Shown here: one piece after another, positions 6,069-13,950 of the stretch | Layout of the letters: each line of letters starts with the position of its first letter | Position numbering within the stretch: the stretch's first letter is position 1 | From: Thermodesulfobacteriota bacterium | GTDB taxonomy: Bacteria; Desulfobacterota; DSM-4660; Desulfatiglandales; Desulfatiglandaceae | Direction: 5' to 3' | NCBI GenBank assembly: GCA_028278625.1 | Contig: JANQDY010000053.1 | Span: forward strand, 1-21,604 | Length of the DNA: 21,604 nucleotides | Program-made: the position numbers and the translations under genes | Notes under the pieces: generated by a model | Databases searched by the model: none | Seen by the model: the letters and a program-made list of their open reading frames with translations, nothing else | What the model was told of the DNA's origin: nothing

Positions 6069-7295
6069 TTGAACAACTCACCATGGAAATCGGACAATTG
6101 GTTTGTCAGCCCCTGGAACTACCTCGACGAGGTGAAAAGGGATTTTATTATACCTGAAAAGGTCAAGATCCATGATGTGACCTTGAGGGACGGCGAGCAG
6201 CAGGCCGGTATCATTTTCAGCAAAGATGACAAGATTCGCATTGCGGAAAAGCTTTCGGAGGTAGGCGTGCATCGCATTGAAGCGGGTATGCCGGCTGTTT
6301 CCCCCAGGGATGAGGAAGCCATACGGGAAATCGTCAAACGGAATCTGGATTCGGAGATTTTCTGTTTCTGCCGCTGTATGGTGCCGGATGTGGAACTGGC
6401 CGCGGACTGCGGTGTTGACGGTATTGTCATCGAAATTCCATCCAGTGAACATCTCATTGAAAAGGGTTACAAGTGGCCCATGGAGAAGGCCCTTGACCTG
6501 TCCGTCAAGGCCACCGCCTTTGCCAAAGAGCAGGGTCTCTACACGGTTTTCTTTACCATTGACGCCACCAGGTCCGATATCGACTTTCTGCTGAATCTGG
6601 TGGATAAAGTCGCAAATGAGGGCCACATGGATGCTTTTACGCTGGTGGATACCTTTGGGGCACTCAGTCCTCAGGCGGCCACCTATTTTACAAGAAAGGT
6701 GAAGGAGCGGGTCAAGAAGCCCCTTGAGGTTCACTTTCACTCGGATTTCGGCCTGGGTGTGGCCAATACCATCAACGCTCTCATGGCGGGGGCGGAAGTC
6801 ATCCATTCCACGGTTTTGGGAATCGGAGAGCGGGCCGGGAACACCCCCATGGAGGAAACGGTCATGGCGCTTCTGACCATGTACGGCATCGACGTGGGCA
6901 TTGATTACGCCAAAATGAATGAACTCTCCCAACTGGTGCGTGAGCTTTCAGGGACCCATGTGCCCTCCTGCAGGCCCTTCATCGGGGATGGTGCTTACAG
7001 TATCGAGTCGGGAATTGTTACCGGCTGGTTTCGAAATGCCTATGAAGAGCAGCCCACCACCCTTTATCCGGTGAATCCGGCTTTCGTGGGCCGGGAAGAC
7101 CCGAAAATCCTCATGGGAAAAAAGAGCGGACTGGACAATATCTGGGTGTGGTGCCAGAAGCTGGGCCTTGAAATCACTGAAGACGAGGCCCTTCTTATCC
7201 TCGGAGCGGTAAAACTGAAATCACACGATCTAAAAAGAGTTCTCACGGAAGGGGAGTTCATGGAGATTGCCGAGAGCATTAAGGGGAAAAGCTGA
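6069..7295 (+). CDS. DRE-TIM metallolyase (isopropylmalate/homocitrate synthase-like)
   Basis: A 408-residue HMGL-like TIM-barrel enzyme of the Claisen condensing family (2-isopropylmalate, homocitrate and citramalate synthases; HMG-CoA lyase). Visible motifs: VTLRDGEQQ at 37-45 (metal-binding D41 in the RDGEQ signature), HFHSDFGLG with metal-ligand histidines H222 and H224, and GERAGNTPMEE from 253. The barrel-following segment normally reads like HESGIH in synthases, but here it is GDGAYSIESGIV (306-317), with both histidines replaced. No C-terminal LeuA allosteric domain fits in this length. TTG at 6069 with GGAGG eight bases upstream is preferred to the TTG at 6054, whose codon overlaps that site. 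It is last in the transporter unit, just before a terminator. Whether it condenses or cleaves is unknown; placement in a catabolic block allows a retro-Claisen role (inference). Confidence 0.85.
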   Translation: MNNSPWKSDNWFVSPWNYLDEVKRDFIIPEKVKIHDVTLRDGEQQAGIIFSKDDKIRIAEKLSEVGVHRIEAGMPAVSPRDEEAIREIVKRNLDSEIFCFCRCMVPDVELAADCGVDGIVIEIPSSEHLIEKGYKWPMEKALDLSVKATAFAKEQGLYTVFFTIDATRSDIDFLLNLVDKVANEGHMDAFTLVDTFGALSPQAATYFTRKVKERVKKPLEVHFHSDFGLGVANTINALMAGAEVIHSTVLGIGERAGNTPMEETVMALLTMYGIDVGIDYAKMNELSQLVRELSGTHVPSCRPFIGDGAYSIESGIVTGWFRNAYEEQPTTLYPVNPAFVGREDPKILMGKKSGLDNIWVWCQKLGLEITEDEALLILGAVKLKSHDLKRVLTEGEFMEIAESIKGKS

Positions 7296-7333
7296 TCGCC
7301 TCAAAAATCAAAGAGTATTAGGTGGATTTACCG

Positions 7334-7392
7334 ACAAAGAACACGATGGTCCTGAATATTGCTCCGATACCTCGTGTTCTTTGTTTTTTTTT
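7334..7392 (+). terminator. Rho-independent terminator of the transporter-aldolase unit
   Basis: A perfect 13-bp stem, ACAAAGAACACGA (7334-7346) with TCGTGTTCTTTGT (7372-7384), is directly followed by an uninterrupted T-run to 7392. The loop of 25 bases is long but the stem and T-run are excellent. It divides the catabolic block into two transcription units. Confidence 0.9.
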
Positions 7393-7440
7393 GGGTGAAC
7401 AGCGAATGTTTCATGCATCTTCCGTGGCCCAAATGAGTCA

Positions 7441-7469
7441 TTCAAAAATGGATGGATTTGTGCTATTCT
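7441..7469 (+). promoter_or_regulatory. Candidate promoter of the GlcDF-LarA unit
   Basis: TTCAAA (7441-7446) and TATTCT (7464-7469) are separated by 17 bases and the -10 is preceded by an extended TG element (TGCTATTCT). Each hexamer matches four of six. A promoter is expected between the terminator and the first gene, but this assignment is tentative. Confidence 0.3.
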
Positions 7470-7585
7470 AAATCTTTTTTCCAAAAAACGTATGACATGC
7501 TTATTTAGGATATTTCTGCTCGTCATTCAAAAGGAACAAAGCACCGTTCAAATTGGCTGACACAGGCGTATATGGAGCGCACATT

Positions 7586-8953
7586 ATGGACAAAGCAGTC
7601 AAAGAATCCCTTAAGGAGATTGTGGGTGATGAGAATTTTACCGATGCCCTTGTTGATCTCATTGCCTATTCAAAAAATGCCTCGGAGCATGGGCACGGGC
7701 CGGAGGCAGCCGTATGGCCCACCAGTGCCGAACAGGTGTCCCTGATTATGAAACTGGCAAACCGAGAGACCTTCGCGGTTGTGCCAAGAGGCGCGGGCAC
7801 GTCTCTGGCGGGCCTGGCAGTCCCTGACAAGGGAGTTGTCATCATGGATCTGGGGCGTATGGACAAAATCAGCGACATTAACATTGAAGACCGTCTTGCG
7901 GTGGTTCAGCCCGGGGTCATGTATGCGGATCTTGAGGGGGCGCTTGCGACCGACGGATTCTTTTTTCCGCCGGACTCGGCCAGCGGTTCCGTCTCCACCC
8001 TTGGAGGAAATGTTGCCACCAACGCAGGGGGCATCAAAAGCGCCAAGTACGGCACCACCAAGGATTACGTGCTGGCACTGGAAGTGGTTCTTCCCGACGG
8101 ACGTATTCTGCATACCGGGGGCAAATGCATGAAAAGCGCGTCGGGTTATGAATTGACCAAGCTTTTTGTGGGAAGTGAAGGGACCATCGGCGTGATTACG
8201 GAGATTACCATCAAGATAAGCCCGAAACCGCCCGTAACTGCCACGGCCATGGCCACCTTCGGGAACCTTGAAGATGCCGGACGGGCCATTAGCGGGATCA
8301 TGTATTCGGGTATCCTCCCCAGTGCTCTGGAAGTGTTGGATCAGCAGGTCCTGCAGGCCATCAACGAAAACACGGACCTGGGTCTGCCGGAAGTGGAGGC
8401 CATGCTGGTGGCGGAGACGGATGGTTACACTCAGGAGGAAACGGAATTTCAGATGAACAAAGTAATTGAGATCTTCAAGAAAAACAATGCCACCACCGTG
8501 GAACACGCCGATGCAAGCGCCGGTGCGTCAGCCCTTTGGGCGGCCCGAAAATCGGCCTATGGTGTCACGGCCAACCTGGTCGTTGAGGATTTGGCCGTTC
8601 CCATGAGCAAAATTCCGGAAATGCTTCACTTCATCAAGGAGTTGGCCGGAAAATACGACCTCAGAATTCCAACGGTGGGTCATGCGGGGGACGGAAAACT
8701 TCATCCGGTGATCATTTTCGACAGCACGGATTCCGACCAGGTGAGACGGGTGCAGGAGACCTCCGGGGACCTGTTTAAGAAGGTTGTCGAGCTGGGCGGC
8801 ACATTGAACGGGGAGCATGGCATTGGATCTGCAAAAATACCGTTTATGAAGCTGGAACATGATGATACCAGCATGCAGGTCATGAACTCCCTAAAACGTC
8901 TTTTTGACCCCAACAACATTCTGAATCCCGGGAAAATGGGGCTGGAGGCATAG
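7586..8953 (+). CDS. FAD-binding 2-hydroxy acid oxidoreductase, GlcD-like
   Basis: A 455-residue flavoprotein of the glycolate oxidase/D-lactate dehydrogenase family, oxidising a 2-hydroxy acid to a 2-oxo acid. The N-terminal PCMH FAD domain shows PRGAGTSLAG and the long conserved stretch starting PDSASGSVSTLGGNVATNAGG and ending FVGSEGTIGVITE. The C-terminal FAD_oxidase domain shows HAGDGKLHP, NGEHGIG and a final LFDPNNILNPGKM. ATG at 7586 has GGAG eight bases upstream and is preferred to an in-frame TTG at 7553 with poor spacing. The stop codon abuts the ATG of the GlcF-like gene, so the two are translationally coupled and presumably form one membrane-associated or cytosolic complex. Members are usually specific for the D-enantiomer, which fits the racemase-like gene downstream. 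Confidence 0.93.
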   Translation: MDKAVKESLKEIVGDENFTDALVDLIAYSKNASEHGHGPEAAVWPTSAEQVSLIMKLANRETFAVVPRGAGTSLAGLAVPDKGVVIMDLGRMDKISDINIEDRLAVVQPGVMYADLEGALATDGFFFPPDSASGSVSTLGGNVATNAGGIKSAKYGTTKDYVLALEVVLPDGRILHTGGKCMKSASGYELTKLFVGSEGTIGVITEITIKISPKPPVTATAMATFGNLEDAGRAISGIMYSGILPSALEVLDQQVLQAINENTDLGLPEVEAMLVAETDGYTQEETEFQMNKVIEIFKKNNATTVEHADASAGASALWAARKSAYGVTANLVVEDLAVPMSKIPEMLHFIKELAGKYDLRIPTVGHAGDGKLHPVIIFDSTDSDQVRRVQETSGDLFKKVVELGGTLNGEHGIGSAKIPFMKLEHDDTSMQVMNSLKRLFDPNNILNPGKMGLEA

Positions 8954-10057
8954 ATGGAAGGCAAACACGAATTTGAAAGGAAATTCCGGAATCAGGTTTT
9001 AAGATGCTCAAGCTGTGGATTCTGCCGGGCCCACTGCCCCGTATTCGGACTCACCAAGCGGCCCGCATTTAATGCCCGCGGGAAGATGCTGATCCTAAAA
9101 GAGGTGATGGATGGCAATATTCCCCTTGATGACCAACTGGTTGAAACCCTTTTTCAATGCACCACCTGTGCCAGCTGCGCCAATCAGTGCCCGTCTGGGG
9201 TGAATCCGCCTGAAATCATCAAAGAGGTGCGGAAAGATATGGTTCAGGGGGGCACCTGCCATCCGGCCTTTGAGGGAATGAACCGGGTGCTTAAGGAGTA
9301 CACCAATATTTACGGGGAGGATGAGCCGGAGGATTTCGAGAGGGAACGGAACAAAAAAGCCGAAGTGGTTTTTTTTATCGGGTGCGTGGGATCTTACCGA
9401 GAGGATGAGGCCACCATGGCGACCCTGGATGTTTTGGACCATCTGGAGGTTGATTACACCCTCATCGACGAGGTCTGCTGCAGCGGTGCACTGGAAGACG
9501 TGGGATTTCATGTAAACCAAAAGCTTGCCAAAACCAATACGGATCTCATTTTGGCCACCGGTGCCAAAAAGGTGGTGACCGGCTGCCCCTATTGCTCAAG
9601 GACGTTCAACGGAAAGGAAGCATACGCTTCACTGAGAGACGCGGGCCTTGAGATCATTCATTTGAGCCAATTCCTGAAAGATTTTGATTTTGGAGTGAAG
9701 ACGGACAAGCTGGTGACCTACCATGATCCATGTGATCTGGGCCGACATTGCGACATCTACGATGAACCTCGGCAAATCATTCAAAAGATTGCCCCCAATT
9801 TTGTGGAGTTGAGGCATCATCGGGCGGATGCTCTTTGCTGTGGTGCCGGAGGCGGTGTGCGCGGCGCATTTGCCAAGAATTCCATCGCCATGGCCCGAAG
9901 ACGCCTTGAAGAAGTGGATGAATCCGGGGCCCAGGTGGTGCTCACGGAATGCAATTCCTGTGTGCACAATCTCACCAACGCAAAATTGCGGGCCCAGAAA
10001 TTCAGAATCTATACAACGACGCAATTCATCGGCGAACTTTTGGAGGATGCGGAATAG
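8954..10057 (+). CDS. GlcF-like Fe-S electron-transfer subunit
   Basis: A 367-residue (Fe-S)-binding protein with two ferredoxin-type 4Fe-4S motifs: CSSCGFCRAHC (C18, C21, C24, C28) and CTTCASCANQC (C69, C72, C75, C79). Two C-terminal CCG domains follow, recognisable by CVGSY...CCSGALEDVG and DPCDLGRH...CCGAGGGVRG, as in GlcF, LutA and HdrD-type proteins. It accepts electrons from the GlcD-like flavoprotein and passes them to a membrane or soluble carrier. ATG 8954 follows the GlcD stop with no gap and has GGAGG. No transmembrane segment is visible, so the final acceptor (quinone, heterodisulfide-like or other) is open. Confidence 0.92.
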   Translation: MEGKHEFERKFRNQVLRCSSCGFCRAHCPVFGLTKRPAFNARGKMLILKEVMDGNIPLDDQLVETLFQCTTCASCANQCPSGVNPPEIIKEVRKDMVQGGTCHPAFEGMNRVLKEYTNIYGEDEPEDFERERNKKAEVVFFIGCVGSYREDEATMATLDVLDHLEVDYTLIDEVCCSGALEDVGFHVNQKLAKTNTDLILATGAKKVVTGCPYCSRTFNGKEAYASLRDAGLEIIHLSQFLKDFDFGVKTDKLVTYHDPCDLGRHCDIYDEPRQIIQKIAPNFVELRHHRADALCCGAGGGVRGAFAKNSIAMARRRLEEVDESGAQVVLTECNSCVHNLTNAKLRAQKFRIYTTTQFIGELLEDAE

Positions 10058-10082
10058 ACGGAATAGAATGGAAGGAAATCAT

Positions 10083-11378
10083 ATGGGCTCTGATACGCTT
10101 ACGGCGCTGAAACTTCCTAAGATGCGCATGATCCGGCAGAAATTTGATGTTTCTCCCGCTGTGGATGCATCCGCCGAATTGGACCGGGAATGGGAACGGG
10201 TCAAAGGGAAAATGGATCTTGTCCCTGGTTCAAAGATCGCCATCGGCGTTGGCAGCCGGGGCATATCCAATCTCGCTTTGGTGGTAAGGGATATTGCCGC
10301 CCGGCTCAAGGAGGCGGGTTACCAACCTTTCGTGACGCCGGCCATGGGGTCCCACGGCGGGGCAACGGCCAAAGGGCAAATAGATGTTCTCAAGCATCGG
10401 GGGATTACCCAAGAGAGTGTGGGTGTGCAGGTCAAGGCCACTATGGATGTTCAGCCCATGGGTGACATTAACGGTATCCCGCTCTTTCTGGACCGGCTGG
10501 CCTTTGAAGCGGACGGCATTGTGCTCATCAACCGGATCAAACCCCACACCAATTTCATCGGCCCGACTGAAAGCGGCATTATCAAAATGATGGCCATCGG
10601 CCTGGGAAACCAGGTGGGCGCGGAGCATTATCATCGTCTTTCGGTGGTTCGATCACAATATGAAATCATCAGTTCCGCCGGAAAAGCCCTGATTCGGAAA
10701 TGTCCGGTGCTGTTCGGCGTGTGCCTCCTTGAGAATCAGGCCCATGAAACGGCGCATATTAAGATCGCCCTTCAAGATGAAGTGGAACAGGTAGAAAGCG
10801 ATCTCCTGAAAACCGCGCGCCAGTGGCTGCCGGTGCTCCCCATGAATGAGATCGATCTTCTCATCATCGATGAAATGGGAAAAGACATCAGCGGTGAAGG
10901 GATCGATCCCTGCGTGGTGGGGCGCGATGTGTGTGCCTATGGGGCCGTCCGTCCCTGGCCGAAAATCACACGCATATTTGTGCGGGACTTGACGCCTGGT
11001 AGCGAGGGGAGCGCACTGGGGATTTCCCAGGCCGATTTTACCACCCAGAGACTGGTGGATAAGATTGATCTGCCTTCAACGCTGGTTAACGCCATAACGG
11101 CTTGTAGTCCCGAGGCGGCAAAGATTCCGTTGGCCTTTGAAACGGACCGGGAAGTCATTGCCACGGCCCTTAAGACGATCCGGCCCTACACGATGGAAGA
11201 CCTACGTATCGTTCACATCAAAAACACACTCGAATTGACGAAACTGATGATCTCAGTGGGATGCAGCGATTCCCTCAAAAAGGGCGTGGAACTTGATATC
11301 GGTTCGGAGGATATGGCGTTGACGTTTGATGATTCCGGGAATCTGATTTCCGGGTTGTATGATCAAAAACTGGATTGA
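10083..11378 (+). CDS. LarA-like nickel-pincer-dependent racemase/epimerase (DUF2088 family)
   Basis: A 431-residue member of the lactate racemase superfamily, which inverts 2-hydroxy acid centres with a nickel-pincer nucleotide cofactor. H91 sits in MGSHGGATAKGQ, H155 in KPHTNF, K168 in SGIIKMM and H184 in AEHYHR. The K168-H184 spacing of 16 equals that of the known cofactor lysine K184 and nickel ligand H200 in Lactiplantibacillus plantarum LarA; the two other histidines correspond roughly to H108 and H174. This supports a cofactor-binding rather than degenerate protein. ATG 10083 has GGAAGG six to seven bases upstream; longer in-frame starts run through the GlcF gene. The cofactor genes larB, larC and larE are not in the window. 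Substrate unknown; it would convert the unusable enantiomer for the GlcDF-type oxidase (inference). Confidence 0.8.
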   Translation: MGSDTLTALKLPKMRMIRQKFDVSPAVDASAELDREWERVKGKMDLVPGSKIAIGVGSRGISNLALVVRDIAARLKEAGYQPFVTPAMGSHGGATAKGQIDVLKHRGITQESVGVQVKATMDVQPMGDINGIPLFLDRLAFEADGIVLINRIKPHTNFIGPTESGIIKMMAIGLGNQVGAEHYHRLSVVRSQYEIISSAGKALIRKCPVLFGVCLLENQAHETAHIKIALQDEVEQVESDLLKTARQWLPVLPMNEIDLLIIDEMGKDISGEGIDPCVVGRDVCAYGAVRPWPKITRIFVRDLTPGSEGSALGISQADFTTQRLVDKIDLPSTLVNAITACSPEAAKIPLAFETDREVIATALKTIRPYTMEDLRIVHIKNTLELTKLMISVGCSDSLKKGVELDIGSEDMALTFDDSGNLISGLYDQKLD

Positions 11379-11401
11379 GAGGAAAAATCAGGACGGACAC
11401 A

Positions 11402-11941
11402 ATGGAAAATGAAGAGATCAATGAACTTGTGGCAAAAGCGTATGACTTGGGGTTTGAATACGAGAAAGTCTACAGGGGCTGTTCTCAGGCGGGCCTCGCT
11501 GCCATTCAAGACGTTTTGGAAATCAAAAACGATGATGTTTTCAAGGCGGCAACCGGATTTGCCGGAGGCGGCGGTTTGAGCGGCGTCAGCGTCTGTGGCG
11601 GTTATGCCGCGGGGGTCCTGGCCATCGGCCAGCTTGTGGGACGGGAGCGGGACAATTTTGAAGATCCCGAAAAGGTACGCCATCGGAATTTTGATCTTGT
11701 AAGGGAATTTACACTCAAATATATCGAGGATCTCGGCTCGGTCATCTGCCGGGACATACATATCCGGCAGTTTGGAAGACCCTATTATATTGCCGACAAG
11801 GATGAGTTTGAAAAATTCGAAGCGGCCGGCGGTCACGAGGATAAATGCACGGATGTGGTCGGGAGGGCCACCCGTCTCGCAGTGCAATTTATCCTGGAAA
11901 AGGGATTGCTTTCCCTACCCCCTGATGGGACAGCCGAATAG
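11402..11941 (+). CDS. C_GCAxxG_C_C family putative redox-active protein
   Basis: A 179-residue small helical protein with four spaced cysteines: C27 (RGCSQAGLAA), C65 in a glycine-rich VCGGYAAGVLA segment, C116 (VICRDI) and C149 (DKCTDVV). This is the cysteine layout that names the C_GCAxxG_C_C family, although the central motif is a variant. Family members are common in anaerobes and are predicted redox proteins without an assigned reaction. ATG at 11402 has AGGA eight bases upstream; an in-frame TTG at 11375 overlaps the stop of the LarA-like gene and has no site. Position in the GlcDF-LarA operon suggests a redox or cofactor-metal role for that pathway, but this is speculation. Confidence 0.75.
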   Translation: MENEEINELVAKAYDLGFEYEKVYRGCSQAGLAAIQDVLEIKNDDVFKAATGFAGGGGLSGVSVCGGYAAGVLAIGQLVGRERDNFEDPEKVRHRNFDLVREFTLKYIEDLGSVICRDIHIRQFGRPYYIADKDEFEKFEAAGGHEDKCTDVVGRATRLAVQFILEKGLLSLPPDGTAE

Positions 11942-11963
11942 ACTTTTCTCTGCCCATTCCTTT

Positions 11964-11977
11964 GGCGGGTTTCCGCC
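11964..11977 (+). terminator. Weak GC-rich hairpin after the redox-protein gene
   Basis: GGCGG (11964-11968) pairs with CCGCC (11973-11977) around GTTT and is followed by CCCCATTTTCC. The short stem and impure T-run make partial termination at best; the next gene starts only 54 bases later. Confidence 0.25.
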
Positions 11978-12031
11978 CCCCATTTTCCTTCCCTGTAAGG
12001 AAAACCACTGGCACACGGGAGAGATCAAAGC

Positions 12032-13588
12032 TTGACGTCCGAACCACTCATTACCCTGGATAAAATTGCGGTTCGTCTTTATGACAGGATCTATTTGCAG
12101 AATACTTCCTGGGAGATCAAAACAGATGAAAACTGGGCCATTGTGGGGCCCAACGGATCAGGTAAGACGACGCTTGCAAAAGCGCTGTTTGGCGGCGTTC
12201 CGGTGGTCAGAGGTTCGGTCCGCCATCATGTGAAGTCCCCAATCAAAAAGAGTGAAACTTCGGAGAAGGTGCCGGTGGGTTATGCGTCTCCGGAGCTGTT
12301 TCGTGAACTTTTTGAACGTGAACTGCTGGAGGAGAGCTTCAGGGATTTCAGCGGACGAATTGAGGAGAAGACCACGCCGAGAGACGTTGTTGCACAATCG
12401 CTGCCGGACGGTGCCTATTCGGAAAGGGATTTTGAGTGCCATTTGCTGCAATTTGCGGACAAACTGGGGATCAGAGGCATTCTGAGCCGGGATATTTGTG
12501 CCATCTCATCCGGAGAACTCTGTAAAGTCGTTATTGTACGGGCACTGATGCGAAAGCCGAAACTTCTGATATTGGACGAACCCTTCAACGGATTGGACAG
12601 CCATTCTCGAAACGATCTCAGAGCGAACCTCGATGATCTAATTTTAAGCGGCGTGCGCCTGGTATTGATCACGCACCGTTTCGATGAACTTCCCTCGGGC
12701 ATTACCCACGTGCTACAAATGAAAGAGGGCCAAATATGCCAGGCAGATACCAAGGAACAGGTTCTCGGGCCTTCCGGCATTGTGAATGGAACGCCGACGG
12801 ATGGAAACAATCCCCTTGCTTTAGAAGCGTTGGCGTATTCATCCTTTGTTAAGAAGGAAGCGACGACCGGTAGCAGCGAGACCGGGATTCCCGAAAGCCG
12901 ATCACTGATTGATATGCGGCTGGTGAAAGTGCGCTATGGTGATACGGTTGTGCTGGATGACTTTAACTGGGAGGTCAAAGCGGGTGAAAACTGGCTGATT
13001 CTGGGGGAGAACGGGGCTGGAAAGTCCACGGTACTCAAATTGATCGCGGGGGATAACCCTCAGGCCTATTCCAACCATGTTTTTGTGTTCGGCAAGAAGA
13101 GAGGGGTCGGCACCAGCATATGGGAGATTAAAAAGAGAATCGGTATGGTTTCAACGGAATTTCAGGCCCGATACCCCAAAGACGTGTCAGCGTTTCATGC
13201 GGTCTTATCCGGCTTTTTTGATTCCATGGGACTCTTTCGCACCTGCAGCAAGGAGCAGAAAATAAAGGCGGAAGCGTGGATGGAGATGTTCGGTATCGAT
13301 CATCTGAAAGAGCGCACTTTCGGAAGCCTTTCCTACGGTCAGCGAAAAATGACCCTCATCGCCCGTGCCGTGGTCAAATCGCCGGTGCTGCTTTTCCTGG
13401 ATGAACCCTGTGACGGTCTGGATCGGAACAACCGTAAGAAAATTCTGGATGTCCTGGAGTACATCGGAAGCAACACCCATTCCCGGCTGGTTTATGTAAC
13501 GCATCACGAGGACGAGATCTTGCCCTGTATTACCCACAGGATAACGCTTCATCAAGGAAGAATTGTGGAATCGGCCAAGATTCGTTGA
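12032..13588 (+). CDS. Soluble double ABC ATPase, ModF/PhrA-like
   Basis: A 518-residue protein with two complete ABC domains and no membrane segment. Domain 1: Walker A GPNGSGKT at 39-46, signature ISSGE, Walker B LLILDEPFNGLD. Domain 2: Walker A GENGAGKS at 325-332, signature LSYGQ, Walker B LLFLDEPCDGLD. The arrangement and the phrases ENWAIVGPNGSGK and ENWLILGENGAGK match ModF (photorepair-type, about 490 residues in E. coli), whose cellular role is poorly defined. TTG at 12032 has GGGAGAG about eight bases upstream. It lies 90 bp after the redox protein gene on the same strand, so it may be the last cistron of the hydroxy-acid unit or independently expressed. No permease or molybdate gene is nearby. 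Confidence 0.85.
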   Translation: MTSEPLITLDKIAVRLYDRIYLQNTSWEIKTDENWAIVGPNGSGKTTLAKALFGGVPVVRGSVRHHVKSPIKKSETSEKVPVGYASPELFRELFERELLEESFRDFSGRIEEKTTPRDVVAQSLPDGAYSERDFECHLLQFADKLGIRGILSRDICAISSGELCKVVIVRALMRKPKLLILDEPFNGLDSHSRNDLRANLDDLILSGVRLVLITHRFDELPSGITHVLQMKEGQICQADTKEQVLGPSGIVNGTPTDGNNPLALEALAYSSFVKKEATTGSSETGIPESRSLIDMRLVKVRYGDTVVLDDFNWEVKAGENWLILGENGAGKSTVLKLIAGDNPQAYSNHVFVFGKKRGVGTSIWEIKKRIGMVSTEFQARYPKDVSAFHAVLSGFFDSMGLFRTCSKEQKIKAEAWMEMFGIDHLKERTFGSLSYGQRKMTLIARAVVKSPVLLFLDEPCDGLDRNNRKKILDVLEYIGSNTHSRLVYVTHHEDEILPCITHRITLHQGRIVESAKIR

Positions 13589-13925
13589 GTGCGGCATCCT
13601 CATCGGAAAAGAGATGCTGAAACTCAAACTGAGTCCGAGGGTATTCTGACACGTCCAACGTCGTACTCCCCAAATACCAACCCGTGGCCATGGGATAGAC
13701 ATGATTTCTTAAAGCGCCTTTTCCGACCTTATAGGCTTCTGTTTATCCGTGGATCCGGCACCTAACGCCGCACAGGATGCGATTTGTCAACTTGCCAAGC
13801 CGGTCGGAGTGGGAGGCGGCGGTCCCCGCAATCGTTTCTTCGCCAGGGAAAAGGCCGGGCACCATCAGACTGGCGGTACAGCTCGCCAGCATGGCGATGA
13901 ACTCTCTGCGAACGAACTATTTCAT
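13530..13925 (-). pseudogene. Decayed reading frame with Tat-like signal, identity unknown
   Basis: One minus-strand frame begins at ATG 13925 and reads MK, stop (TAG 13919-13917), FVRREFIAMLASCTASLMVPG, giving a twin-arginine-like motif and hydrophobic stretch, then ...SDRLGKLTNRILCG and a second in-frame stop (TAA 13745-13743). The same frame then stays open to 13530, giving a protein-like segment (GKGALRNHVYPMATGWYLG, then LDVSEYPRTQFEFQHLF). Two stops in an otherwise plausible secreted-protein frame suggest a gene remnant. Its last 59 bp lie antisense in the end of the ModF-like gene. I do not recognise the family. No good ribosome binding site is seen. The alternative is a chance open stretch; the N-terminal part is the more convincing half. 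Confidence 0.35.
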
Positions 13926-13950
13926 TGACTGGCAGCTCTGTTAAGAATAA

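Noticed and set aside
6078..6932. Long minus-strand open frame (284 codons) under the DRE-TIM gene
   Set aside because: Antisense shadow of a well-conserved enzyme; no ribosome binding site or recognisable motif.
9828..10082. N-terminal extension of the LarA-like protein into the GlcF gene
   Set aside because: The extension is out-of-frame translation of a conserved Fe-S protein; ATG 10083 has a proper ribosome binding site.
12008..12031. TGGCAC upstream of the ModF-like gene as a sigma-54 promoter
   Set aside because: The required GC element at -12 (TTGC-like) is missing at the correct spacing.
13205..13702. Minus-strand open frame (165 codons) across the end of the ModF-like gene
   Set aside because: It is in a different frame from the Tat-like remnant, is mostly antisense to the second ABC domain, and shows no motif.
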